Position numbers and translations under genes: made by a program. Source: Actibacterium lipolyticum (lineage in GTDB: Bacteria; Pseudomonadota; Alphaproteobacteria; Rhodobacterales; Rhodobacteraceae). Taken from it: 64,000 nt of DNA. Numbering within the stretch: the first letter of the stretch is position 1; each line of letters begins with the position of its first letter. The notes under the pieces are model-generated. The model was not told the DNA's origin. It worked only from the letters and a program-made list of their open reading frames with translations, and did not search any database. The stretch covers positions 930,001 through 994,000 of the forward strand of contig NZ_FXYE01000002.1 in assembly GCF_900184935.1 (NCBI RefSeq), read 5' to 3'. Positions 9,119 to 19,700 of this stretch are shown here, piece after piece.

Positions 9119-10234
9119 ATGCACGGCATGGACGTCCGCCTTGACGGGGTGTCGATCACCTATCCGAACGGATTTACGGCGGTTCAGCCAACCAATCTGG
9201 AAATTGCTGCGGGGGAGTTTTTTTCCATTCTCGGCCCATCGGGCTGTGGCAAGACGACCATCTTGCGGGCGGTTTCCGGGTTCGTTGAACCAACGCAAGG
9301 CCGCATTCTGATTGGGGGCGACGATCAGCGCGGGCGCGGGCCGAATGACCGGCCCACCGCCCTGATTTTTCAGAACTTGGCGCTGTTCCCACTGATGACC
9401 GTGCGCGAAAACGTGGCCTTCGGGCTTGAGGCGCGTGGAATGTCCAAGCGTGACAGGGTGCAAAAGGCGGATGAGTTGCTTTCACTGGTCGCGCTGCGCG
9501 ATCAGGGTGACAAGAAGCCAACCGAACTGTCCGGCGGTCAAAAACAGCGCGTGGCGATAGCGCGCGCGCTGGCGGTGGAACCTTCGGTGTTGTTGTTGGA
9601 TGAACCCCTGTCCGCGTTGGATCTAAAGCTGCGCCAACACATGCGGGCCGAATTGCGGGCGATCCAAAGACAGACAGGCGTGACCTTTATCTACATCACC
9701 CACGATCAGGGCGAAGCGCTGACAATGTCAGACCGGATCGCCGTGATGAACGAAGGCCGGATCGAACAGGTCGGCACCGGGGATGAGATTTATTCGCATC
9801 CCGCCACCTCATTCGCGGCTTCCTTCGTGGGCGAGGTGAACCAGTTTCCCGGCAAGATCACCGCCTTGGAAGATGGCATGGCCTATATCGACACGGGCCT
9901 TGGCCAGATGTTCGCCCGCAACCCAAGGGGGCTGAAACCGGGCGACAGCGCCATTTTGTTCGTGCGACCCGAAAACGTGGGTTTTGAACAAGGCAGTACC
10001 TTTGACAATCAGATGAACGCCACACTGGAACGGCGTGACCTTGAAGGCGCGTTCATCAATCTGCAAATGCGCAGCCATGGCGCACCTGTTGGAATGCACC
10101 TTAGCAATACCGGCGCGCACCCGATCCCCGCGCCAGACAACGAAACCCGCATCGGGTTTAGCGCGGCTTCTGCGTTTATCCTGCCCGAGGGGCCCGTGGC
10201 CCAAACCGGGCACGAAGAACTGGCCGCCCAATGA
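9119..10234 (+). CDS. ABC transporter ATP-binding protein (PotA-like)
   Basis: 371 residues. Energises the importer. Visible motifs: Walker A GPSGCGKTT near residue 40, signature LSGGQKQRVAIARALA, Walker B VLLLDEPLSALD, H-loop TFIYITHDQGEAL, then a C-terminal TOBE-type regulatory domain (about 240-371). A CAGGAG ribosome site lies upstream of ATG 9119. The end overlaps the next permease gene as ATGA. Sequence is that of the CUT1/PotA polyamine-type group; true substrate follows that of the binding protein and is unproven. Confidence 0.9.
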   Translation: MHGMDVRLDGVSITYPNGFTAVQPTNLEIAAGEFFSILGPSGCGKTTILRAVSGFVEPTQGRILIGGDDQRGRGPNDRPTALIFQNLALFPLMTVRENVAFGLEARGMSKRDRVQKADELLSLVALRDQGDKKPTELSGGQKQRVAIARALAVEPSVLLLDEPLSALDLKLRQHMRAELRAIQRQTGVTFIYITHDQGEALTMSDRIAVMNEGRIEQVGTGDEIYSHPATSFAASFVGEVNQFPGKITALEDGMAYIDTGLGQMFARNPRGLKPGDSAILFVRPENVGFEQGSTFDNQMNATLERRDLEGAFINLQMRSHGAPVGMHLSNTGAHPIPAPDNETRIGFSAASAFILPEGPVAQTGHEELAAQ

Positions 10235-11610
10235 AAGAGCTGTTGCGCGGATATGGTCGCGGGTTGGTTTCGCTGTTTGTGGCGGCGATTTTGGGCTGGG
10301 CGCTTGTCCTGATCGTTTTGCCCCAGCTTACGATGCTGGAACGCGCGGTCACCGCCCCCAAACGCCTGCTGGACAGTTCCGTCGCCGGGGCCTTGGCGCG
10401 GGATGCCAACACCTGCGTCAGCGTGCTTAAGACCTATGCCAAACCTGCCCCGGCCCCGGCCGACAGCGGCTTGGCCGTACCTTCGATGGGGGGAATGTCG
10501 GTCCCCTCTATGGGTGGAATGGCGGTGCCATCGGCAAGTGGCGGCGCGACCCGGCCCTATATCCTGCAATGTGACCGGGCCAACACCCACACCTCAATGG
10601 TGCGCCCAACCGGGGAAATTGCGTGGCTGGATGAACTTTACAACCTACCAGCCCTATCGGTGGACGACACCGCACCAATCCCGGATCAAAGCGCACAAGC
10701 CAGCCAGATCGCAGCGGTGGCACAGGATTTGTACCAACAACTGCTGCGCAAAGAGGCGACCCAATCCAACCTGTCGCTGAACAACTTTCAGGTTTTGATG
10801 TCGGCGACGATGATCCCAATGTCGCCCGAACAGAAACGGATCGAAGAGCGGTCATTGTCCGCCACCCTCTATTCCGCTGTTGGCTTGCGATATGAGCAGG
10901 ACGGGCAGGTTTACAAACGTCTGGGCCTAATCACACTGACCCGCACCCTGTCCTTTGCGGTGATGGCCACGGCGCTTGCGCTGATCCTGTGTTACCCGGT
11001 CGCTTACAAGGTTGCGCTGGCCACTCCGCCCGAACGGGCGACTTGGCTGTTTTTGGGCCTTGTGATCCCCTATGCGATTGTCGAACTGATGCGGATTTAC
11101 GCCTGGACTGCGATTATCGACAATCAAGGGCTGCTGAACAGCGCGCTGATGTGGGTTGGCGTGATTGACGACCCGCTGCAATTCAAACGCATGCCCGGCA
11201 CCGTCTTTGTGGTGATCGTCTACACCTATGTGCTGTTCATGGTGTTCCCGATCTTCAACGTGATGTCGACACTGGACCGCAACCAGATAGAGGCCGCCAA
11301 GGATCTGGGCGCAAGCCCGTGGCGGGTCCATCGCCGCGTGATCATTCCGCATTCAAAGCCGGGCATCGCGGTGGGCTGCATCGCCACGTTCATGCTGGCC
11401 GCTGGCGCGTTTTCGGTGCCGCGGATCATCAGCCGGGGGCTTCAGGCGGAATGGTTCAGCCAGACGATCTATAACAAGTTCTTTGAATCCGAAAATTCGA
11501 ACATCGGGGCCGCCTATTCCTTTGCCTACACGTTCGTGTGCTTTGCATTGGTCGGGGTGTTCATGTGGGCCATGCGCACCCGCCTCAAAGATTTCGCGAG
11601 GGTACAATGA
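10231..11610 (+). CDS. ABC transporter permease (PotB-like) with long periplasmic insertion
   Basis: 459 residues, longer than a usual PotB (about 280-310). One membrane helix at residues about 10-35 is followed by about 190 extra residues, predicted outside the membrane, and then by the standard permease core from about residue 235 (TRTLSFAVMATALALILCYPVAY). The EAA-type loop EAAKDLGASPWRVHRRVIIPHSKPG contacts the ATPase. The insertion holds an imperfect 8-residue repeat (VPSMGGMS, VPSMGGMA, VPSASGG) at residues 83-105. Starts and stops overlap the neighbouring genes by ATGA. Function of the insertion is unknown. Confidence 0.86.
   Translation: MKELLRGYGRGLVSLFVAAILGWALVLIVLPQLTMLERAVTAPKRLLDSSVAGALARDANTCVSVLKTYAKPAPAPADSGLAVPSMGGMSVPSMGGMAVPSASGGATRPYILQCDRANTHTSMVRPTGEIAWLDELYNLPALSVDDTAPIPDQSAQASQIAAVAQDLYQQLLRKEATQSNLSLNNFQVLMSATMIPMSPEQKRIEERSLSATLYSAVGLRYEQDGQVYKRLGLITLTRTLSFAVMATALALILCYPVAYKVALATPPERATWLFLGLVIPYAIVELMRIYAWTAIIDNQGLLNSALMWVGVIDDPLQFKRMPGTVFVVIVYTYVLFMVFPIFNVMSTLDRNQIEAAKDLGASPWRVHRRVIIPHSKPGIAVGCIATFMLAAGAFSVPRIISRGLQAEWFSQTIYNKFFESENSNIGAAYSFAYTFVCFALVGVFMWAMRTRLKDFARVQ
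10477..10541 (+). repeat. imperfect 24-bp tandem repeat inside the permease gene
   Basis: Units at 10477-10500 and 10501-10524 encode VPSMGGMS and VPSMGGMA; a third partial unit starting at 10525 encodes VPSASGG. The units differ mainly at third codon positions, so the protein repeat is maintained while the DNA has drifted. It lies in the predicted periplasmic insertion. Confidence 0.75.
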
Positions 11611-12437
11611 CCTCTCAACGGCTGCTCAACCTTTATATGGCGGCGTTTCTGCTGTTTATGTTCACGCCGCTTTTGCTGATGATCGTGACGTCGTTCAACA
11701 ACGCCTCGCCTCCGTCGGTGACGGATTGGCGTGGACTGACGGGCAAGTGGTATTCGTTCTTTTGGGTCGATCAGGCCCAATTGCGCGCCGACCCGGTGCT
11801 GCGCGCGCTTGACAGGGGGCGGTTCGTCGCCTGCTTTGGCAATTCGCTGAAAGTGGCCGCCGCCGTGGTGCCGATTGCGCTGTTGCTGGGCCTGTCGGGC
11901 GCGGTGTTCCTGACCCGCTGGCGCAGCCGGGCGAACGGGCTGCTTTGGTGGGTGCTTCTGTCGCCCATGCTGGCGCCCGGCATTGTTCTGGGCCTGTCGG
12001 CGCTGGTGTTCTGGGGGCGGCTGGGCGTGAACGCGGGGCTTTTCACCATCGTCATGGCACAGGTCACCTTTGTGGCGGGCTATCCGATGCTTATCCTGAT
12101 GGCACGGCTGCAACGCCAGCCGGTTGAACTGGAAGAGGCCGCGCTGGACCTTGGCGCAACCCCGTTCCGGGTGTTCCGCCGTATCACCCTGCCGTTCTTG
12201 CTGCCTGCGCTGGCCTCCTCGGCGGTGATCGCGTTCCTTGCTTCTATGGAGAATTACAACACCACGATGTTCGCCAAGGGCGGGTCTTGTACCTTTGCGA
12301 CGGAAATTGGTGCAATGGCCCGCAATCCCAACGGCCATCCCCCGGTAATCAACGCTGTAGGCACGGTGATTATCCTGCTGACGGTCTCGGCGACTTTGGC
12401 GCATACGTTCCTTCTCAGGAAAGAAGGGCGCGGCTAA
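11607..12437 (+). CDS. ABC transporter permease (PotC-like)
   Basis: 276 residues, the second membrane subunit of the importer. The first helix starts at residue 8 (LYMAAFLLFMFTPLLLMIV), five or so further helices follow, and the EAA loop reads EEAALDLGATPFRVFRRITLPFLLP. Start 11607 overlaps the stop of the preceding permease as ATGA; upstream in-frame codons would run deep into that gene. Length and motifs are ordinary for the family. Confidence 0.9.
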   Translation: MTSQRLLNLYMAAFLLFMFTPLLLMIVTSFNNASPPSVTDWRGLTGKWYSFFWVDQAQLRADPVLRALDRGRFVACFGNSLKVAAAVVPIALLLGLSGAVFLTRWRSRANGLLWWVLLSPMLAPGIVLGLSALVFWGRLGVNAGLFTIVMAQVTFVAGYPMLILMARLQRQPVELEEAALDLGATPFRVFRRITLPFLLPALASSAVIAFLASMENYNTTMFAKGGSCTFATEIGAMARNPNGHPPVINAVGTVIILLTVSATLAHTFLLRKEGRG

Positions 12438-12446
12438 GGTATACGG

Positions 12447-13142
12447 ATGAAGATTACCGCACGCTGTCACCCACTGCTGGAACCGCTGCTGCCCAAGCCG
12501 GTTCCGGCTGCCCACGCCCTGCCCGATTGGCTGCGCCAAATGCCGTCAGAGGTGGCTTCTGACACGCTGGGCGGCGCCACGATCCGCACGGTCAAACACT
12601 GCCCCCCGTTTATCGACGCGCTGTCGCTGGGCCTCATGATCCCGCTGGCAACTGACCTAAGCGTGCAGAACGGCGAGCTTAGCTGGGATTGGAACCCGCC
12701 AATCATCCCAGACGCGCCGATCACCCGTGCGCCGATAGGTGCCCATGTACCGGAACAAGCAACCGGAATGCCGTTGCAGTTGAACGCGCAGCTGATCGTG
12801 AAATTCACCAATTTCTGGACGTTAGAGGCCCCCGCCGGTTGGTCGCTGCTGTTCACCCACCCGATGAACCGCCCCGACCTGCCCTTTCAAACGCTGTCAG
12901 GCGTGGTTGATTGCGACGCGTTCAAGAACGGCTATGTCCACTTCCCCGCCGTGTGGAACGACGCGGGCTTTTCCGGCAGCCTTCCGGCGGGCACGCCCGT
13001 GGCGCAGGTTATCGCCGTGCCGCGCGCGCAACCCGAACTGGCAACCGCCGTGATGACCGAAGATGAGGTCGCCCAAAGCCGTCAGGTTCAGGAAACGCTA
13101 CAACACGAAACCGGCGTCTATAGAAAACAGTTCCGGCATTAG
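12447..13142 (+). CDS. conserved protein of unknown function in the PotABC operon
   Basis: 231-residue soluble protein with no signal peptide or membrane helix. It starts nine bases after the permease stop, so it is probably co-transcribed. It is rich in Trp, Pro and small residues. The central part WTLEAPAGWSLLFTHPMNR followed by LSGVVDCDAF, VHFPAVW and LPAGTPVAQVI looks like a compact beta-rich fold. It reminds me of an uncharacterised DUF family (possibly DUF6065), but I could not confirm this. No catalytic motif is evident. A role with the imported solute is only suggested by position. Confidence 0.7.
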   Translation: MKITARCHPLLEPLLPKPVPAAHALPDWLRQMPSEVASDTLGGATIRTVKHCPPFIDALSLGLMIPLATDLSVQNGELSWDWNPPIIPDAPITRAPIGAHVPEQATGMPLQLNAQLIVKFTNFWTLEAPAGWSLLFTHPMNRPDLPFQTLSGVVDCDAFKNGYVHFPAVWNDAGFSGSLPAGTPVAQVIAVPRAQPELATAVMTEDEVAQSRQVQETLQHETGVYRKQFRH

Positions 13143-13149
13143 GCCCGCT

Positions 13150-13701
13150 TCAGCCAAGCCGCAGCGGAAGCGACCCCTTGGCCGTGCGCGTCAGTGCCTT
13201 AAGCGCCGTCGCGCGCGCTGCTGGGTCAGCCAAAAGTGCGCGGCGCAGTTCCGCCGTCGGTGCCCCCAACTCAGCCGCTATGCGGTACATGGCGGCGGTT
13301 CTTTCGGCGCTCTCAGGCAACTGCGCCCACGCAGCTCGCGCCGTGTCCCATTTGCCAAGCCGTAACCGGATGCGGGCAAGGTTCAGCAACGCATCGCCAT
13401 CATCCGGGCTTAGCGCTGCGGCCTTGGCGAACGCACCTTCGGCACCGGCGAAGTCGTGATTGGCAAGCTGGGCCCGGCCAAGTTCGAACCAAGCGTTTGC
13501 ATGGTTTGGGTCTTTCGCCACAGCTTTACGATACCACGCAGCCGTTTGCGCGGGTTTGCCCGCGGCCTCTAACACTTTACCAAGGTTATAGAACACCGCC
13601 GCCGTCGCCGCCTTGTCCTTAGCGGCGCGGCGCAACAAACGTTCGGCTGCAGGCCAGTCTTGCTGCTGTAACAGCCTGGGAAGTTGCGACAGGTTCACCA
13701 T
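13150..13701 (-). CDS. tetratricopeptide repeat protein
   Basis: About 183 residues consisting of TPR helices: FYNLGKVLEAAGKPAQTAAWYRKAVAKDP, then AWFELGRAQLANHDFAGAEGAFAKAAALSPDD and ALLNLARIRLRLGKWDTARAAW are consecutive 34-residue-type units, quoted here as examples of the repeat. Confidence 0.8.
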   Translation of the reverse strand: MVNLSQLPRLLQQQDWPAAERLLRRAAKDKAATAAVFYNLGKVLEAAGKPAQTAAWYRKAVAKDPNHANAWFELGRAQLANHDFAGAEGAFAKAAALSPDDGDALLNLARIRLRLGKWDTARAAWAQLPESAERTAAMYRIAAELGAPTAELRRALLADPAARATALKALTRTAKGSLPLRLG

Positions 13702-16700
13702 GCCTAAACTGTGGGAAATCTTTGCCAACTGTGCAAGCCTGTCACGAAGGTTTCACAGTGCTGCGCCACAACCCGTTCGGATCAGGAAGGACGCGATATG
13801 CCAACTCAATTCTTCACCGCGCCGGGTCGGTTTTACCGCGGAAATCTGCACACGCATTCGGACCGTTCTGACGGCGTTCTATCCCCCGAAGAGGTATGCC
13901 GCCGGTACAAGGCTGAAGGGTATGACTTCATCGCGCTGACCGATCATTTCATCGGGATGTACAACTATCCGATCACCGACACGGTTGGGTATCGCGACGA
14001 TGCCTTCACCACCATTCTGGGGGCCGAGGTTCATTCCGGCGCCATGCAAAATGGAGAGCTGTGGCACATCGTGGCCGTCGGCCTTCCGGCTGATTTCGCG
14101 CCCGGCAATGCCCCACATTTCCTGCCGGTCGAAGGTCAGGAAACCGGCCCGGAAATCGCGCGCCGTTGTGTTGAGGCCGGAGCTTACGTGGCCATCGCCC
14201 ACCCGCAGTGGTCTGGCCTGACGCTGGACGACGCGCGCAGCATCGAAGCCGCCCACGCGGTCGAGGTGTATAACCACGGTTGCGCAATGGGCTGTGACCG
14301 CCCCGACGGGTTTCACACGCTTGATCTGTTGCTGTCAGAGGGGCGCGCGCTGAACCTAATCGCCACGGATGACGCGCATTTTTCCGAACCCGATCATTTC
14401 GGCGGGTGGGTCATGGTCAAAGCCGAAAAGAACGACCCAGACGCGCTGCTCTCTGCATTGAAGGCTGGCACGTTCTATTCATCGCAAGGCCCCGAAATCC
14501 GGGACATCCGCGTCAATGGGCGGTTTATTGAGGTCGAATGCTCGGCCGCTGCGGCCGTGATCGTTCAGGGGCACGGAACGGCGGCGCAGGCACAGCACGG
14601 CAACTCTATGACATCTGCGGCGATCGCTTTGGACCGGTTCGCGAATTCGCCTTGGCTGCGCGTTACGGTGACCGACCGCGCGGGTAAACGCGCGTGGTCC
14701 AACCCAATCTGGCTGGATTGACATTGCCCGCCGTCGGAGTTTGGTTGCACCCAACAACCACCGGAGGCGCACCCGCGCATGTGGACCACCCTTATCACCC
14801 TTGCCATCGGTGCTTTTGGCGCTGTCGCCGCCTTTTGGCTGGGCATTCCCGCGCCTTTTCTGACGGGCCCTGCCTTTCTGGTCACGCTTTGCGGCATATC
14901 CGGCATTCGCGTCGCGATTCCAGCGCGGCTACGGGATGTGATCTTTCTTATCATCGGCACGAATATGGGCACCGCCGTCACCCCCGAGGCCGTGGCGACG
15001 GCTGGCAAATGGCCCCTTAGCCTGATCATCCTAAGCCTGTGCATTCTGGCGATTTTCTTGATTGGCGCGCGGCTTTTGCAAATGTGGTTCGGGATGGACC
15101 GGATGTCGGCCCTGCTAACGGCGACCCCGGGGCATCTAAGCTTTGTGATCGGGCTAACGGATGACCTAAAGGCCGACATTTCACGCGTTACGCTAATATC
15201 GTCCCTGCGGGTACTGACGCTGACCCTGCTGGTTCCGTTCATTGCCCCGTTGCTGACGGGCGAGCCTTTGCCCAGATTGGCCCCCGCCACACAGCCCATG
15301 GCGCTGCCCGCGCTGGCGGCGATCCTGATACTTGCCACCGCGTTGGGGCTGTTGTTCCAACGGCTGCGGGTGCCCGCCGCACTTCTCTTGGGCGGGATGG
15401 CGGTGTCCTCCCTTGCCCATGCGTTTTCGATCACCGAAGGGTCGGTGCCACAGTGGCTATCGCTTCCGGCCTTCGCGACGATGGGCGCGCTGATCGGCAC
15501 CCGTTTTGGCGGTGTCAGCTTTCGCATGCTGGCACAGGCGATGGGCGCATCCGCAACGCTAAGCAGCTTTGCCGCCATCGTGTCGCTTGCCGGGGCCTAT
15601 GCCGTTTCGCAATTGTTCGGCATTCCCATCGTGACAGTGCTGATCGCCTTTGCGCCCGGCGGGCTTGAAACCATGATGGCCATGTCTGTTTTGCTGGACG
15701 CAAACCCGGCTTATGTCGCCGCGCATCATGTGTTCCGCTTGGTTTTCCTGACGCTGGTGTTGCCCATCGTCGTCTCACGCAACCGCTGAACTATTCCCGC
15801 GCGCGTAACACCTGTGCCGGGCGGTTTCCCAACGGGCGCAGCGCAAAGGCAAGCCCCGCGATCAGCGTCGCAAAGATACCGCCACTGATGATGAAAAGGG
15901 CTGACATCGGTTCGAAACGATAGGTGCCTTCCATCACAAACGTCATCACGGCCCAGCCAGCGATTGCGCCCGTCAGCACCGCCACCACGCCTGCTGCAGC
16001 GCCCAGAATGGCGGATCGCAGCGCGAAATAGGTCAGCACCTGACCGCGCACCGCACCGATGGTTTTCAATACCGCCGCTTCGAACACCCGCGCGCGTTCG
16101 CCAGCCGCCGCCGCACCAATCAGCACGAACAGCCCCGTGACCAACGTCGCCATCGCGCCATAGGTGATTGCGGCGGCAAGGCCCGTCAGAACCTCTGACA
16201 CGCGGTCAATCGCGTCACGCACACGGATCGCCGTTATGTTGGGATAGGCCGAGGCCAGATCGCGCAGCAGCGCCGCCTCTGCCGCCTCGTCCGCATAGAT
16301 GGTCGAGATCGCCGAATGCGGCGCACCGCGCAGCGCGGCGGGGTTCATCGACAGTACAAATCCGATGCCAGCGGTCGAAAAATCCACGACGCGGAAACTG
16401 GTAATTTTTGCCGTCACCTCGCGCCCCAGAATGTTGACGGTAACGTCATCGCCCAGCTTCAGGCCCATTTCGCGGGCTTCTTCGTCGGCGAAACTCATGA
16501 CCGGGGGGCCGGCGTAATCTTCGGGCCACCATTCGCCTTCGGTAATCACTGTATCTTCGGGCGGAGTGGCAGAATAGGTCACGCCACGATCACCACGCAG
16601 CACCCAGTGTGGGCCTGCAACCTCTGCCGCGGGTTTGCCGTTAATTTGCGTGATCACCCCGCGCAGCATCGGCGCGACCTGCACCTTTGAAACGCCGGGG

Positions 16701-19700
16701 TCGTTTTCCACACGGTCCAGATAGCCGGGCAACTGGTCAGGCTGAATATCCACAACGAAATAGCTGGGCGCGACGGAAGGAAGCTCTTCCGCTATCGCGC
16801 TTTTCAGGTTGGCGTCGATCTGCCCGACAGCCGCCAGCACCGACAAGCCCAACCCAAGGGACAGAACGACCGACGTCGCCTCGCCCCCCGGCCCGCCAAC
16901 GGCACCCAGCGCAAGACGCAGCGCCGTGTGGCCACGCACCGCTTTGGCCCGCGCCCCACGCCGCGCCAGCCAGCGCACAGCGCGCGCCGCCAGCACCAGT
17001 AAGAACAGCGCGCCAATGATCCCGCCCGCCGCCGAAAGCGCCAACTTGGGTACACCGGACAGCACAGCTGCCGCGCCGATCAACGCAACCGCCAGCGCCA
17101 CGATGGCGATCAAAACGGTTGCCCCCGGCATCGCCCGTTCTGGCCCAGCAGCATCGCGGAACAACGCCGCCGCGCGCACCTCTCCCGTGCGCGCCAGCGG
17201 CCACAGGGTGAACAACAACGCGGTCAGCACGCCATAAAGCGCGGCCTCGGCCAAGGGGCCGGCATGGAAGGCGAAATCAGCGGGAACGGGCAACTGCGCC
17301 TCGATCACCGGGCCCAAGATCAGCGGGGCCAGCGCGCCAATCGCCAGACCAATGACGATGCCAAGCCCCGCCAGCGCGCCCACTTGCATCAGATAGGCGG
17401 TGAAAATCGTGCGCCCTTCGGCCCCAAGGGTTTTCAGCGTCGCGATCACGGCCGTCTTGCCATCCAGATATGCCCGCACCGCCGCCGAAACGCCGACACC
17501 CCCAACGGCCAGACCCGCCAGACCGACAAGCACAAGAAACGCCCCGATCCGTTCAACAAAGCGCGTCATCCCCGGCGCGGCATTGCGGCTGTCGCGCCAG
17601 CGCATGCCGGTATCACTGAACTTGTCCTTCGCCTCAGCCTCTAGCGCCACAAGGTCGGCGTTGGCGGGCAGGATCATCCGGTAATGGGTGTCAAACAACG
17701 TGCCCGGTTCGATCAACCCGGCCCCGTCCAAAGCATCCGTGCGCACAATCGTTGGCGGGCCAAGGCTGAACCCGCCCCCGGCATCATCGGGCGCGCGTTC
17801 AAGAATTGCCGACAGCGTGAAGGCCTTGACGCCCAGCTTAAACTGATCACCGACGGACAGCCCCAACCGATCCGCCAGCACCCGCGCCATCACGGCCTGA
17901 TCCCCTGCCAGCGCCTGCGCGATAGGCAGGTCAGGCGCCAACATTACCGATCCGTAAAGTGGGTAAAGGTCATCGACCCCTTTCACCTGTGTCAGGGCCC
18001 GTTCGGTGGCCTCTGCACGTTCGACCACCGCCATCGACCGGAAATCGACGACCTCGGACACCTGATCGGCGATGCCGTTCATCCAAGCGCGCTCTGCCGG
18101 TTCGGCAAAACGGTAGGTAAAGGTTACTTGTGCATCACCGCCCAGAATGACGGCCCCGTTGGCCTTCAGCCCATCTTCGATGCTGACCCGGACAGAGCCG
18201 ACAGCCGCAATCGCCGCGACGCCAAGCGCCAGACAGGCCAGAAACACGCGGAAACCGCGCAATCCACCGCGCAATTCACGCCGGGCGATCCGGGCGGCGA
18301 CCCGCATGTTCATTCTGCGGCCTTTGCTTGCGCTTCAACCCGGCCATCAGAAAGGCGCACAACCCGGTCACAGCGCGCAGCAAGTTCGGGGGCATGTGTT
18401 ACCAAAACCAGCGTCGATCCGTGTTTGTCACGCAGCCCGAACAGCAGCTCCATAATCGCCTCGCCATTCGCGCCATCAAGGTTGCCGGTGGGTTCATCCG
18501 CCAACAGGATGTCAGGGCGCGGCGCGGCGGCGCGGGCAAGGGCCACACGTTGCTGTTCACCGCCCGACATCTGACTTGGATAATGATCAATCCGCGTGCC
18601 AAGGCCCACGGCGCGCAATTCATCTTCGGCCCGGTCAAACGCATCGGGCGCACCGGCAAGTTCCAGCGGCGTGGCCACGTTTTCAAGCGCGGTCATGGTC
18701 GGGATCAGGTGGAAAGACTGAAACACCACCCCCATATGATTTCGGCGAAACCGGGCCAGCGCGTCTTCGTTCATCGCGGTCAAATCCTGACCCAGCGCCA
18801 AAACCTTGCCACCCGTGGCGCGTTCAAGCCCGCCCATCAACATAAGGAGCGATGATTTGCCCGACCCCGACGGCCCGATTAGGCCCAGTGTCTCGCCTTG
18901 GTTTACGTCCAACGAAATGCCATGCAGTATCTCGACCGCGCCGGCGTTTCCCTTCAGGGTAAGTGTAACATCGGTCAGTGAAAGGATCGGATCGGCCATG
19001 GTGGGCTTTCTGTCAGAAATCTCTTTGTTTCGATATGGGGCAAGCAGGGCATTGCGCAAGCTTTGCGTGGCGATTGCGGCAAGTGTTGCCCTGACTGTGC
19101 CCGCGCTTGCTGAAAACATAACCATCGCGGCACTTGGGGATAGTTTGACCCAAGGTTACGGCCTGCCACAAGAGGAAGGGTTCGTACCGCAGCTTCAGGC
19201 GTGGCTTTCCGCGCAAGGTGCCGAGGCAACCCTGATCAACGCGGGCGTGTCGGGGGATACGACAGCAGGCGGGCTAAGCCGGGTCGCATGGACCCTGACG
19301 GATGACGTGGATGCGATGATTGTCGCCCTTGGCGGCAACGACCTGCTGCGCGGCATCGCCCCCGAGGTCAGCCGCGCCAACCTTGTTGGAATTCTGGATG
19401 CAGCGCAGCAAAAGGGCGTGCCGGTCATGCTGGTCGGCGTTCCTGCGCCCAACAATTACGGGCCAGAATATAAGGCCGCGTTTGATGCCATCTATCCCGA
19501 ACTGGCCACCCAATACGAGGCGCTGCATTTTGAAAGCTTTCTGTCGGCGATCACCGAACGGCAAGACATGCAGGGCGCGATGCGCATCTATATGCAGCCC
19601 GACGGCATCCACCCAAGCGCCAAGGGCGTTGCCCTGATCGTCGAGGCGATGGGCCCAAGCGTATTGGAGCTTATTTCCCGCGCGCGTTGAGTGCGGGCGC